Source: Aristolochia californica
Taxonomy: Eukaryota > Streptophyta > Magnoliopsida > Piperales > Aristolochiaceae
Direction of reading: 5' to 3'
Assembly: GCA_029961685.1 (NCBI GenBank)
Contig: JARWKL010000007.1
Coordinates: 20,345,013-20,409,012 of the forward strand
Length of the DNA stretch: 64,000 nucleotides
Under the pieces are notes generated by a model. That model was not told the DNA's origin and did no database searches. It was given only the letters and a program-made list of their open reading frames with translations. Position numbers and translations under genes: made by a program. This document shows, in pieces, positions 33,061 through 47,064 of the stretch (its first letter is position 1; the number at the start of each line of letters is the position of its first letter).

Positions 33061-35756
33061 TTACGCATGATAAATCACATTACAATTATCTATGATTAAA
33101 TATGTCAGCTTTTTGCAAATGGGCAAAATAATGGCATGTTTGACTCGGGTAAATATCCCACCGCAAGTTCACTTGAGAATTTAATGAGCGTTTGTTATTC
33201 TCTTTAAAAGCTTTGCATCCATAGCTCATTTGCATCTTTAACATGTTTAAAACAAGCATATCCATTTTTAAAACAAGTGAGGACGAAATCTCTTTCTTGC
33301 AAATTTCCAAGCTATTAGGGTTAAACTAGTCGAATTTCCCAAAATTGGATAACAAAACTTTTGTGTTCATTTGTGTTGGGTGAATAAATTTTCTTTATTT
33401 ATATTTGTTATTGTTTTAAATTTTTTCCATACATCAACTATAAAATTTTCATTTTGTTATAAGCTTTTTGCCTTGTTTGTTTTCAGAATGAAAGGAGAGC
33501 GAAAAGTCAAAGTTTTGATTTAAGAAAAAAGTTTACATCTAAAATGGAAAAGCACAATGCAAAATTGTGGGGAGAAATAATTCCAAAGAGTTTCTGAAAT
33601 TTTTAGGGATTGTAAGCTCTTTTTAGTTTTTATATCTGAGGGTTTGGAATCGTCGGGAAAAATTGGTGGCAGTGGATTTTTAACTGAGTGTTGAATTGCA
33701 ATCCATAAGTCATTTCATACAAAAATATAGCCCGTTATGCATGATAAATCACTTTACAATCATTTACGAATGTTAGATCAAATTTTTGAAAATGGGAAAA
33801 ATAATGACTTGTTAGAGTCAGGTAAATTTCCCTCTGCACGTTCACTTGAGAATTTAATGAGCGTTTGTTATTCTCTTCAAAAGCTTTGGATCCATAGGTC
33901 ATTTGAATCTTTAACATGTTTCAAGCATGGAAATCCATTTTTAAAAAATGTGTAGAAAAAATCTCCTTCATGTAAAATTCCAAGCTTAATAGGGTTGGAC
34001 TAATGGAATTTCCGAAACTTGGATAACAAAGATTTTGTGTTCATTTGAGGTGTGTGAATATATATTTTTTATTTACATTAGTTATTATTTTAAATATTTT
34101 CCACACATCAACTATAAAATTTTTATTTTGTTGTGATCTTTTTTGCCTTTTTTGTTTACGGGATGAAGGGGGGAGCGAAAACTCAAAGTTCTGATTTAAG
34201 AAAAAAGTGTACATCTAAAATGGAAATGCACAATGCACAAATGTAGAGAGAGATATTTCCAAATAGTGTCTGTATGTTTTACGGATCGTATGCACTTTTT
34301 TCGTTTTTATATCTAAGGTTTTGCAATCGTTGGGAAACGGGGGAGGCGGGCGATTTTTAACTGAGTGTTGACTTCAAATCCATAAGTCATTTCTCACAAA
34401 AATATAGCCCGTTACGCATGAAAAATCACTTTCAATCATCTAAGATTTTTTGCTCAACGTTTTGACTATGGGAAAAATAATGGCTTGTTTGACTTGGGCA
34501 AATATCCCACCGCACGTTCACTTGAGAATTTAATGAGCGTTTGTTAATCTCTTTAGAAGATTTGGATCCATAGGTCATTTGAATCTTTAACATGTTTCTG
34601 GCATGCATATCCATTTTTAAAACATGTGCAAAAAACATCTCCTTCATGTAAAATTCCAAGATATTAGTTTTGGACTAGTGGAATTTCCCAAACTTGGATA
34701 ACAAAACTTTTGTGTTCATTTGTGGTGTGTGAATAGATTTTCTTCATTTAATTTTTTTATTGTTTTAAAATTTTTCCGTACATCAACTATGAAATTTTCA
34801 TTTTGCTGTCATCTATTTGCCTTTTTTGTTTACAGGATGAAGGGAGACCGAAAAACTCGAAGGTTTGATTTAAGAAAAATGAGTTCATCTAAAACGGAAA
34901 TGCACAATGCACATATGTAGAGAGAGATAATTCCAAAGATTGTTTGTAATTTTAGGGATTGTAAGCACCTCTTCGTTTTTATATCTCAGGTTTTCCAATC
35001 GTCGGGAAAAATGGGTTGCAGAGGAATTTTAGCTGAGTGTTGAATTGTAATCCATAAGTCATTTCATACAAAAATATAGACCGTTAGGCATGATAAATCA
35101 CATTACAATCATCTATGATTAATTATGTCAGCTTTTTGCAAATGGCCAAATAATGGCATATTTGACTCAAGTAAATATCCCACCACAAGTTCACTTGAGA
35201 ATTTAAAGAGCGTTTGTTATTCTCTTCAAAAGCTTTGCATCCATAGCTCATTTTCGTCTTTAACATGTTTCAAACATGCATATCCATTTTTAAAACATGT
35301 GTGGACGAAATCTCTTTCTTGCAAAATTCCAAGCTATTAGGGTTAAACTAGTGGAATTTCCCAAAATTGGATAACAAAACTTTTGTGTTCATTTGTGTTG
35401 GGTGAATAAATTTTATTTATTTATATTTGTTACTGTTTTAAATTTTTTCCATACATCAACTATAAAATTTTCATTTTGTTGTAAGTTGTTTGCCTTGTTT
35501 GATTTCGGGATGAATGGAGAGCTAAAAGTCAAAGTTTTTATTTAAGAAAAGAGTGTACATCTAAAATGTAAAAGCACAATGCACAATTGTAGGGAGAGAT
35601 AATTCCAAAGAGTGTCTGTAATTTTTAGGGATTGTAAGCTCTTTTTAGTTTTTATATCTCAGGTTTTGCAATCGTCGGGAAAAATTGGTGGCAGAGGATT
35701 TTTACCTGAGTGTTGAATTGCAATCCATAAGTCATTTCTTACAAAAATATAGCCCG

Positions 35757-36429
35757 TTACGCATGATAAATCACTTTAAAATCATCTATGATTGTTAGAT
35801 CAAATTTTTGAAAATGGGCAAAATAATGACTTGTTAGACTTTGGTAAATATCCCACCGCACGTTCACTTGAGAATTTAATGAGCGTTTGTTATTCTCTTG
35901 AAAAGCTTTGCATCCATAGCTCATTTGCGTCTTTAATATGTTTCAAACATGCATATCCATATTTAAGACATGTGTGGACGAAATCTCTTCCTTGCAAAAT
36001 TTCAAGCTACTACGGTTAAACTAGTGGAATTTCCCAAAATTGGATGACAAAACTTTTGTGTTCATTTGTGTTGGGAGAATAAATTTTCTTTATTTTTATT
36101 TTTTATTGTTTTAAATTTTTTCTATACATCAACTGTAAAATTTTCATTTTGTGTTAAGCTTTTTGCCTTGTTTCTTTTCGGTATGAAGGGAGAGTGAAAA
36201 GTCAAAGTATTGATTTAAGAAAAAAGTGTACATCTAAAATGGAAAAGCCCAATGCACAATTGTAGGGAGAGATAATTCCAAAGAGTGTCTGTAATTTTTA
36301 GGGATTGTAAGCTCTTTTTAGTTTATATATCTCAGGTTTTGCAATCGTCGGGAAAAATTGGTGGCAGAGGATTTTTAACTGAGTGTTGAATTGCAATCCA
36401 TAAGTCATTTCAAAGAAAAATATAGCCCG
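35757..36429. repeat. Hybrid A/C monomer
   Basis: It starts as A (gttagatcaaat) and becomes C at about 35880-35905 (gctttgcatccatagctc, tttcaaacatgc, tgtggacg). It is followed by another A, so this single monomer stands in for a whole trimer. Confidence 0.83.
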
Positions 36430-37999
36430 TTACGCATGATCAATCACTTTACAATCATCTATGATTGTTAGATCAAATTTTTGAAAATGGGCAAAATAAT
36501 GACTTGTTAGACTCGGGTAAATATCCCACCGCACGTTCATTTGATAATTTAATGAGCGTTTGTTATTCTCTTTAAAAGCTTTGAATCCATAGGTAATTTG
36601 AATCTTTAACAAGTTTCAAGCATGCATATGCATTTTTAAAACATGTGTAAAAAAACTCTCCTTCATGTAAAATTTCAAGCTTAATAGGTTGGACTAATGG
36701 AATTTCCCAAACTTGGATAACAAAACTTTTGTGTTCATTTGTGGTGTGTGAATAGATTTTTTTTATTTACATAAGTTATTATTTTAAATATTTTCCACAC
36801 ATCAACTATAAAATTTTTATTTTGTTGTGATCTTTTTTGCCTTTTTTGTTTACGGGATAAAGGGGGGAGCGAAAACTCAAAGTTCTGATTTAAGAAAAAA
36901 GCGTACATCTAAAATAAAAATGCACAATGCACAAATGTATAGAGAGATATTTCCAAAGAGTGTTTGTATGTTTTAGGGATCGTATGCACTTTTTTCGTTT
37001 TTATATCTAAGGTTTTCCAATCGTCGGGCAACGGGGGAGGAGGGCGATTTTTAACTGAGTGTTGACTTCAAATCCATAAGTCATTTCTTACAAAAATATA
37101 GCACGTTACGTATGACAAATCACTTTACAATCACCTATGATTGTTAGCTCAACTTTTCGAATATGGGCAAAATAATGGCTTGTTTGACTCGGGCAAATAT
37201 CCCACCGCACGTTCACATGAGAATTTAATGAGCGTTTGTTATTCTCTTTAAAAGCTTTGGATCCATGGGTCATTTGAATCTTTAACATGTTTCTGGCATG
37301 TATATCTATTTTTAAAAATGTGTAGAAAAAGTCTCCTTCATGTAAAATTCCAAGATATTAGTTTTGGACTAGTGGATTTTCCCAAACTTGGATAACAAAA
37401 ATTTTGTGATAATTTGCGGTGTGTAAATAAATTTTCTTCATTTACTTTTTTTTTTTATTTTAAACTTTTTTCGTACATCAAATATGAAATTTTCATTTTG
37501 CTTTGATCTATTTGCCTTTTTTGTTTACGGGATGAAGGGAGAGCGAAAAACTCGAAGTTTTGATTTAAGAAAAATGTGTACATCTAAAACGGAAATGCAC
37601 AGTGCACATATGTAGAGAGAGATACTTCCAAAGAGTGTCTGTAATTTTTAGGGATTGTAAGCACCTTTACGTTTTTATATCTCAGGTTTTGCAATCGTCG
37701 GAAAAGATGGGTTGCGGAGGATTTTTAACTGAGTGTTGAATTGCAATTCATAAGTCATTTCATACAAAAATATAGCCCGTTATGCATGATAAATCACATT
37801 ACAATCATCTACGATTAATTTTGTCAGCTTTTTGAAAATGGGCAAAATAATGGCATGTTTGACTTGGGTAAATATCCCACCGCAAGTTCACTTGAGAATT
37901 TAATGAGCGTTTGTTAATCTCTTCAAAATATTTGCATCCATAGCACATTTGCATCTTTAACATGTTTCAAACATGCCTATCCTTTTTTAAAACATGTGT

Positions 38000-38700
38000 G
38001 GATGAAATCTCTTTCTTGCACAATTCCAAGCTATTCGGGTTAAACAACTGGAATTTCCCAATATAGGATAACAAAACTTTTGCGTTCATTTGTGTTGGGT
38101 GAATAAATTTTCTTTATTTATATTTGTTATTGTTTTAAATTTTTTCCCTACATCAACTATAAAATTTTCATTTTGTTGTAAGCTTTTTGCCTTATTTGTT
38201 TTCGGGATGAAGGGAGAGCGAAAAGTCAAAGTTTTGATTTAAGAAAAAAGTGTACATCTAAAATGGAAAAGCACAATGCACAATTGTAGGGAGAGATAAT
38301 TCCAAAGAGTGTCAGCAATTTTTTGGGATTGTAAGCACTTTTTAGTTTTTATATCTCAGGTTTTGCAATCGTCGGGAAAAATTGGCAGCAGAGGATTTTT
38401 AACTGAGTGTTGAATTGCAATCCGTAAGTCATTTCATACAAAAATATAGCCAGTTACGCATGATAAATCACTTTACAATCATCTATAATTGTTCTATCAA
38501 ATTTTTGAAAATGGGCAACATAATGCCTTATTACACTCGGGTAAATATCCCACCGCACGTTCACTTGAGAATTTAATGAGCGTTTGTAATTCTCTTTAAT
38601 AGATTTGGATCCATAGGTCATTTGAATCTTTAACATGTTTCAAGCATGCATATCCATTTTTTAAACAAGTGTAGAAAAAATCTCGTTTGTGTAAAATTCC
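38000..38700. repeat. Duplicated satellite block Z, copy 1
   Basis: Shares rare variants with 42720-43420 at an offset of about 4719 bp (7 monomers): ttgcacaattccaagc, tctataattgttctatc, ataatgcctt and gtttgtaattctc. Confidence 0.75.
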
Positions 38701-39129
38701 AAGCTTAATATGGTTGGACTAATGGAATTTCCCAAACTTGGATAACAAAACTTTTGTGTTCATTTGTGGTGTGTGAATAAATTTTCTTAATTTAATTTTT
38801 TTATTGTTTTAAACTTTTTCCGTACATCAACTATGAAATTTTCATTTTGCTGTGATCTATTTGCCTTTTTTGTTTGCGGGATGAAGGGAGTGCGAAAAGC
38901 TCGAAGTTTTGATTTAAGAAAAATGTGTACATCTAAAACGGAAATGCACAATGCACATATATAGAGAGAGATATTTCCAGAGAGTGTCTGTATGTTTTAG
39001 GGATCGTATGCACTTTTTCGTTTTTATATCTAAGGGTTTGCAATCGTCGGGAAACTGGGGACGCGGGCAACTATTAAATGAGTGTTGACTTCATATCCAT
39101 AAGTCATTTCTTACAAAAAATATAGCCCG
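38454..39129. repeat. A monomer with a B patch
   Basis: The left half is A (agcttaatatggttgg). From about 38770 to about 38965 the text is B (gtgaataaattttc, tctatttgcc, gcacatatatag). The end block is A again (gtctgtatgtttt, gggatcgtatgcac), and a B start follows. This is a two-sided patch like the one at 7674. Confidence 0.75.
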
Positions 39130-41809
39130 TTACGCATGACAAATCACTTTACAATCACCTATGATTGTTAGTTCAACTTTTTTAATATGGGCAAAATAAT
39201 GGCTTGTTTGACTCGGGCAAATATCCCATCGCACGTTCACTTGAGAATTTAATGAGCGTTTGTTATTCTCTTTAAAAGCTTTGGATCCATGGGTCATTTG
39301 AATCTTTAACATGTGTCTGGCATGCATATCCATTTTTAAAACATGTGTAGAAAAAATCTCCTTCATGTAAAATTCCAAGATATTAGTTTTGGACTAGTGG
39401 TATTTCTTAAACTTGGATAACAAAACTTTTGTGTTCATTTTTGGTGTGTGAATAAATTTTCTTCATTTACTTTTTTTATTTTTTTTAACTTTTTCCGTAC
39501 ATCAACTATGAAATTTTCAATTTGTTGTGATCTATTTGCCTTTTTTTTTTTACGGGATGAAGGGAGAGCGAAAAACTCGAAGTTTTAATTTAAGAAAAAT
39601 GTGTACATCAAAAACAGAAATGCACAATGCACATATGTAGAGAGAGATAATTCCAAAGAATGTCTGTAATTTTTAGGGATTGTAAGCACCTTTTCGTTTT
39701 TATATCTCAGGTTTTGCAATCGTCGGGAAAAATGGGTTGCGGAGGATTTTTAACTGAGTGTTGAATTGCAATCCATAAGTCATTTCATACAAAAATATAT
39801 GCGGTTATGCATGATAAATCACATTACAATCATCTATGATTAATTATGTCAGCTTTTTACAAGTGGGCAAAATAATGGCATGTTTGACTCGGGTAAATAT
39901 CCCACCGCAACTTCACTTGAGAATTTAATGAGCGTTTGTTATTCTCTTTAAAAGCTTTGCATCCATAACTCATTTGCATCTTTAACATGTTTCAAAGATG
40001 CATATCCATTTTTAAAACATGCGTGGATGAAATCTCTTTCTTTCAAAATTTCAAGCTATTAGGGTTAAACTAGTGGAATTTCCCAAAATTGGATAACAAA
40101 ACTTTTGTGTTCATTTGTGTTGGGTGAATAAATTTTCTTTATTTATATTTGTTATTGTTTTAAATTTTTTCCAAACATCAACTATAAAATTTTCATTTTG
40201 TTGTAAGCTAAAAGCCTTGTTTGTTTTTGGGATGAAGGGAGAGCGAAAAGTCAAAGTTTTGATTTAAGAAAAAAGTGTAAATCTAAAATGGTAAAGCACA
40301 ATGCACAATTGTAGGGTGAAATAATTCCGAAGAGTGTCTATAATTTTTAGGGATTGTAAGCTCTTTTCAGTTTTTATATTTCAGGTTTTGCAATCGTTGG
40401 GAAAAATTGGTGGCAGAGGATTTTTAACTTAGTGTTGAATTGCAATCCATAAGTCATTTCATTAGAAAATATAGCCCGTTACGCATCATAAATCACTTTA
40501 CAATCATCTATGATTGTTAGATCAATTTTTTGAAAATGGGCAAAATAATGACTTGTTAGACTCGGGTAAATATCCCACCGCACGTTCACTTGAGAATTTA
40601 ATGAGCGTTTGTTATTCTCTTTAAAAGCTTTGGATCCATAGGTAATTTGAATCTTTAACATGTTTCAAGCATGCATATCCATTTTTAAAACATGTGTAGA
40701 AAAAATCTCCTTCGTGTAAAATTCCAATCTTAATAGGGTTGGACTAATGGAATTTCCAAAACTTGGATAACAAAACTTTTGTGTTCATTTGTGGTGTGTG
40801 AATAGATATTTTTTATTTACATTAGTTACTATTTTTAATATTTTGCATACATCAATTCAAAGTTTTTTATTTGGTTGTGATCTTTTTTGCCTTTTTTGTT
40901 TACGAGATGAAGCGGGAGCGAAAACTCAAAGTTCTGATTTAACAAAAAAGTGTACATCTAAAATGGAAATGCACAATGCACAAATGTAGAGATAGATATT
41001 TCCAAAGAGTGTATGTATGTTTTAGGGATCGTATGCATTTTTCGTTTTTATATCTAAGGTTTTGCAATCGTCGGGAAACGGGGGAGGCGGGCGATCTTTA
41101 ACTGAGTGTTGACTTCAAATCCATAAGTCATTTCTGACAAAAAAAAATATCCCGTTACGCATGACAAATCACTTTACAATCACCTATGATTGTTAGTTCA
41201 ACTTTTTGAATATGGGCAAAATTATGACTTGTTTGACTAGGGCAAATATCCCACCGCACGTTCACTTGATAATTTAATGAGTGTTTGTTATTCTCTTTAA
41301 AATCTTTGGATCCGTAGGTCATTTGAATCTTTAACATGTTTCTGGCATGCAAATCCATTTTTAAAACATGTGAAGAAAAAATCTCCCTCATTTAAATTCC
41401 AAGATATTAGTTTTGGACAAGTGGAATTTCCCAAACTTGGATAACAAAACTTTAGTGTTCATTTGTTGTGTGTCAATAAATTTTCTTCATTTACTTTTTT
41501 TATTGTTTTAAACTTTTTTCGTAGATCAACTATGAAATTTTCATTTTGCTGTGATCTATTTGCCATTTTTGTTTACGGGATGAAGGGAGAGCGAAAAACT
41601 CAAAGTTTTCATTTAAGAAAAATGTGTACATCTAAAACGGAAATGCACAATGCACATATGTAGAGTGAGATAATTCAAAAGAGTGTCTGTAATTTTTAGG
41701 GATTGTAAGCACCTTTTCGTTTTTATAACTCAGGGTTTGCAATCGTCGTGAAAAATGGGTTGCGGAGGATTTTTAACTGAGTGTTGAATTGCAATCCATA
41801 AGTCATTTT

Positions 41810-43030
41810 ATAATAAAATATATCCGGTTACGCATCATAAATCACTTTACAATCATCTATGATTGTTAGATCAAATTTTTGAAAATGGGCAAAACAATGA
41901 CTTGTTAGACTCGGGTAAATATCCCACCGCACGTTCACTTGAGAATTTAATGAGCGTTTTTTATTCTCTTTAAAAGCTTTGGATCCATAGGTCATTTGAC
42001 TCTTTAAGATGTTTCAAGCATGCATATCCATTTTTAAAACATGTGTAGAAAAAATCTCCTTCCTGTAAAATTTGAAGCTTTATAGGGTTGGACTAATGGA
42101 ATTTCCCAAACTTGGATAACAAAGATTTTGTGTTCATTTGTGGTGTGCGAATAGTTATTTTTTATTTACATTAGATTTTAAATATTTAACACACATCAAC
42201 TCTTAAATTTTTAATTTTTTGTGATCTTTTTTGCCTTTTTTGTTTACGGGATGAAGGGGGAGCGAAAAACTCGAAGTTTTGATTTAAGAAAAATGTGTAC
42301 ATCTAAAACGGAAATGCACAACATACATATGTAGAGAGAGATAATTCCAAAGAGTGTTTGTAATTTTTAGGGATTGTAAGCACCTTTTCGTTTTTATATC
42401 TCAGGTTTTGCAATCGTTGGGAAAAATGGGTTGCGGTGGATTTTTAACTGAGTGTTGAATTGCAATCCATAAGTCATTTCATACAAAAATATAGCCCGTT
42501 ACGCATGATAAATCACATTACAATCATCTATGATTAATTATGTGAGCTTTTTGCAAATGGGCAAAATAATGGCATGTTTGACTCGGGTAAATATCCCAAC
42601 GCAAGTTCACTTGAGAATTTAATGAGCGTTTGTTATTCTCTTTAAAAACATTGCATACATAGCTCATTTGCATCTTTACCATCTTTGAAACACGCATATC
42701 CATTTTTAAAACATGTGTGGATGAAATCTCTTTCTTGCACAATTCCAAGCTATTAGGGTTAAACAAGTGGAATTTCCCAAAATAGGATAACAAAACTTTT
42801 GTGTTCATTTGTGTTGCGTGAATAAATTTTATTTAATTATATTTGTTATTGTTTTAAATTTTTTCCATACATCAACTATTAAATTTTCATTTTGTTGTAA
42901 GCTTTTTGCCTTATTTGTTTTCGGGATGAAGGGAGAGCGAAAAGTCAAAGTTTTGATTTAAGAAAAAAGTGTACATCTAAAATGGAAAAGCAGAATGCAT
43001 AATTGTAGGGAGAGATAATTCCAAAGAGTG
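41810..43030. repeat. Duplicated satellite block Y, copy 1
   Basis: Shares rare variants with 52564-53780 at an offset of about 10.75 kb (about 16 monomers): gcatcataaatcac, gactctttaagatg, ttaaatatttaacacac, cacaacatacatatg, tttgaaacacgcatatcc, ttgcacaattccaagc and gttaaacaagtgg. Confidence 0.85.
41828..42498. repeat. A/B hybrid monomer in a displaced slot
   Basis: It follows a B end block (ggttgcggagg) instead of the usual C end block, so there is also a B-to-A switch just before it, near 41800-41828. It reads A until about 42240, then B (gcgaaaaactcgaag, gtaagcacc), and is followed by C. A near copy occurs at 52582. Confidence 0.82.
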
Positions 43031-43420
43031 TCAGTAATTTTTAGGGATTGTAATCACTTTTTAGTTTTTATATCTCAGGTTTTGCAATCGTTGGGAAAAA
43101 TTGGCGGCAGAGGATATTTAATTGAGTGTTGAATTGCAATCCATAAGTCATTTCATACAAAAATATAGCCCGTTACGCATGATAAATCACTTTACAATCA
43201 TCTATAATTGTTCTATCAAATTTTTGAAAATGGGCAAAATAATGCCTTGTTACACTTGGGTAAATATCCCACCGCACGTTCACTTGAGAATTTAATGAGC
43301 GTTTGTAATTCTCTTTAACAGATTTGGATCCATAGGTCATATGAATCTTTAACATGTTTCAAGCATGCATATCCATTTTTAAAACAAGTGTAGAAAAAAT
43401 CTCCTTCGTGTAAAATTCCA
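42720..43420. repeat. Duplicated satellite block Z, copy 2
   Basis: Partner of 38000-38700. It overlaps the right part of block Y copy 1, which shows nested copying events. Confidence 0.75.
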
Positions 43421-46400
43421 AGCTAAATATGGTTGGACTAATGGAATTTCCCAAACTTGGATAACAAAACTTTTGTGTTCATTTGTGGTGTGTGAATAGA
43501 TATTTTTAATTTACATTAGTTATTATTTTAAATATTTTCCACACATCAACTATAAAATTTTTATTTTGTTGTGATCTTTTTTGCCATTTTTGTTTACAGG
43601 ATGAAGGGGGAGCGAAAACGCGAAGTTCTGATTTAAGCAAAAAAATTATACATCTAAAATGGAAATGCACAATGCACAAATGTAGAGAGAGATATTTCGA
43701 AAAAGTGTCTGTATGTTTTAGGGATCGTATGCACTTTTTTCGTTTTTATATCTAAGGTTTTGCAATCGACGGGAAACGGGGGAGGCGGGCGATTTTTAAC
43801 TGAATGTTGACTTCAAATCCATAAGTCATTTGTTACAAAAATATAGCCCGTTACGCATGACAAATCACTTTACAATCATCTATGATTGTTAGCTCCACTA
43901 TTTGAATATGGGTAAAATAATGGCTTGTTCGACTCGGGAAAATATCCCACCGCACGTTAACTTGAGAATATAATGAGCGTTTGTTATTCTCTTTAAAAGC
44001 TTTGGATCCATAGGTCATTTGAATCTTTAACATGTTTCTGGCATGCATATCCATTTTCAAAACATGTGTAGAAAAATTCTCCTTCATGTAAAATTCCAAG
44101 ATATTAATTTTGGACTAGTGGAATTTCCAAAACTTGGATAACAAAACTTTTGTGTTCATTTGTGGTGTGTGAATAAAGTTTCTTCATTTACTTTTTTATT
44201 TTTTTAAACTTTTCCCGTACATCAACTATAAAATTTTTATTTTGCTGTGATCTATTTACCTTTTTTGTTTACGGGATGAAGGGAGAGCGAAAAACTCGAA
44301 GTTTTGATTGAAGAAAAATGTGTACATCTAAAATGGAAATGCACAATGCACATATGTAGAGAGAGATAATTCCAAAGAGTGTCTGTAATTTTTAGGGATT
44401 GTAAGCACCTTTTTGTTTTTATATCTCAGGTTTTGCAATCGTCGGGAAAAATGGGTTGCGTAGGATTTTCAACAGTGTTGAATTACAATCCATAACTCAT
44501 TTCATACAAAAATATTGCCCGTTACGCATGGTAAATCACATTACAATCATCTATGATTAATTATGTCAGCTTTTTGCAAATGGGCAAAATAATGGCATGT
44601 TTGACTCGAGTAAATATCCCACCGCAAGTTCACATGAGAATTTAATGAGCGTTTGTTATTCTCTTTAAAAGCTTTGCATCCATAGCTCATTTGCATCTTT
44701 AACATGTTTCAAACAGGTATATCCATTTTTAAAACATGTGTGGATGAAATCTCTTTCTTGCAAAATTCCAAGCTATTATGGTTAAACTAGTGGAATTTCC
44801 CAAAATTGGATAACAAAACTTTTGTGTTCATTTGTGTTGGGTGAATAAATTTTTTTTATTTATATTTGTTATTGTTTTAAATTTTTTCCATACATCAACT
44901 ATTAAATTTTCTTTTTGTTGTAAGTTTTTTGCCTCCTTTTGTTTTCGGGATGAAGGGAGAGAAAAAAGTCAAAGTTTTGATTTAAGAAAAAAGTGTACAA
45001 CTAAAATGGAAAAGCACAATGCACAATTGTAGGGAGAGATAATTCCAAAGAGTGTCTGTAAATTTTAGGGATCGTAAGCTCTTTTTAGTTTTTATATCTC
45101 AGGTTTTGCAATCGTCGGGAAAAATTTTTGGCAGAGGATTTTTAATTGAGTGTTGAATTGCAATCCGTAAGTCATTTCATACAAAAATATAGCCCGTTAC
45201 GCTTGATAAATCACCTTAAAATCATCTATGATTGTTAGATTAAATTTTTGAAAATGGGCAAAATAATGACTTGTTAGACTCGGGTAAATATCCCACCGCA
45301 CGTTCACTTGAGAATTTAATGAGCGTTTGTTATTCTCTTTAAAAGCATTGGATCCATAGGTCATTTGAATCCTTAATATGTTCCAAGCATGCATATCCAT
45401 TTTTAAAACATGTGTAGAAAAATTCTTCTTCGTATAAAATTCCAAGCTTAATAGGGTTGGACTAATGGAATTTTCCAAACATGGATAACAAAACTTTTGT
45501 GTTCATTTGTGGTGTGTGAATAGATATTTTTTATTTACATTAGTTATTATTTTAAATATTTTCTACACATCAACTATAAAAGTTTTATATTGTTGTGATC
45601 TTTTTTGCCTTTTTTGTTTACGGGTTGAAGGGGAGCGAAAACTCAAAGTTCTATTTTAAGAAAAAAGTGTACATCTAAAATGAAAATGCACAATGCACAA
45701 ATGCAGAGAGAGATATTTTCAAAGAGTGTCTGTATGTTTTAGGGATCGTATGCACTTTTTTTTGTTTTTATCTAAGGTTTTGCAATCGTCGGGAAACGGG
45801 GGAGGCGGGCATTTTTTAACTGAGTGTTGACTTCAAATCCATAAGTGATTTCTTAGAAAAATATAGCCCGTTATGCACGACAAATCACACTGCAATCACC
45901 TATGATTGTTAGCTCAACTTTTTGAATATGGGCAAAATAATGGCTTGTTTGACTCGGGCAAATATCCCACCGCACGTTCACTTGAGAATTTATTGAGCTT
46001 TTGTTATTCTCTTTAAAAGCTTTGGATCCATAGGTCATTTGAATCTTTAACATGTTTCTGGCATGCATATCCATTTTTAAAACATGTGGAGAAAAAATCT
46101 CCTTCATGTAAAATTCCAAGATAACTAGTGGAATTTCCCAAACTTGGATAACAAAACTTTTGTGTTCATTTGTGGTGTGTGAATAAATTTTCTTCATTTA
46201 CTTTTTTTATTGTTTTAAACTTTTTCCGTACATCAACTATGAAATTTTCATTTTGCTGTGATCTATTTGCCTTTTTTGTTTACGGGATGAAGGGAAAGCC
46301 AAAAACTCGAAGTTTTGATTTAAGAAAAATGTGTACATCTAAAACGGAAATGCACAATGCACATATGTAGAGAGAGATAATTCCAAAGAGTGTCTATAAT

Positions 46401-47064
46401 TTTTTGGGATTGTCAGCACCTTTACGTTTTTATATCTCAGGTTTTTCAATCGTCGGTAAAAATGGGTTGCGGAGGATTTTTAACTAAGTGTTGAATTGCA
46501 ATCCATAAGTCATTTCATACAAAAATATAGCCCGTTACGCTTGATAAATCACTTTACAATCATCTACGATTAATTATGTCAGCTTTTTGCAAATGGGCAA
46601 AATAATGGCATGTTTGACTCGGGTAAATATCCCACCGCAAGTTCACTTGAGAATATAATGAGCGTTTGTTATTCTCTTTAAAAGCTTTGCATCCATTGCT
46701 CATTTGCATCTTTAACATGTTTCAAACATGCATATCCATTTTTAAAACATGTGTGGATGAAATCTCTTTCTTGCAAAATTCCAAGCTATTCGGGTTAAAC
46801 TAGTGGAATTTCCAGAAATTGGATAACAAAACTGTTGTGTTCTTTTGTGTCGGAAGAATAAATTTTCTTTATTTATATTTGTTATTGTTTTTAATTTTTT
46901 CCAGACATCAACTATAAAATTTTCATTTTGTTGTAAGCTTTTTGCCTTGTTTGTTTTCGGGATGAAGGGAGAGCGAAAAGTCAAAGTTTTGATTTAAGAA
47001 AAAAGTGTACATCTAAAATGGAAAAGCACAATGCACAATTGTAGGGAGAGATAATTCCAAAGAG

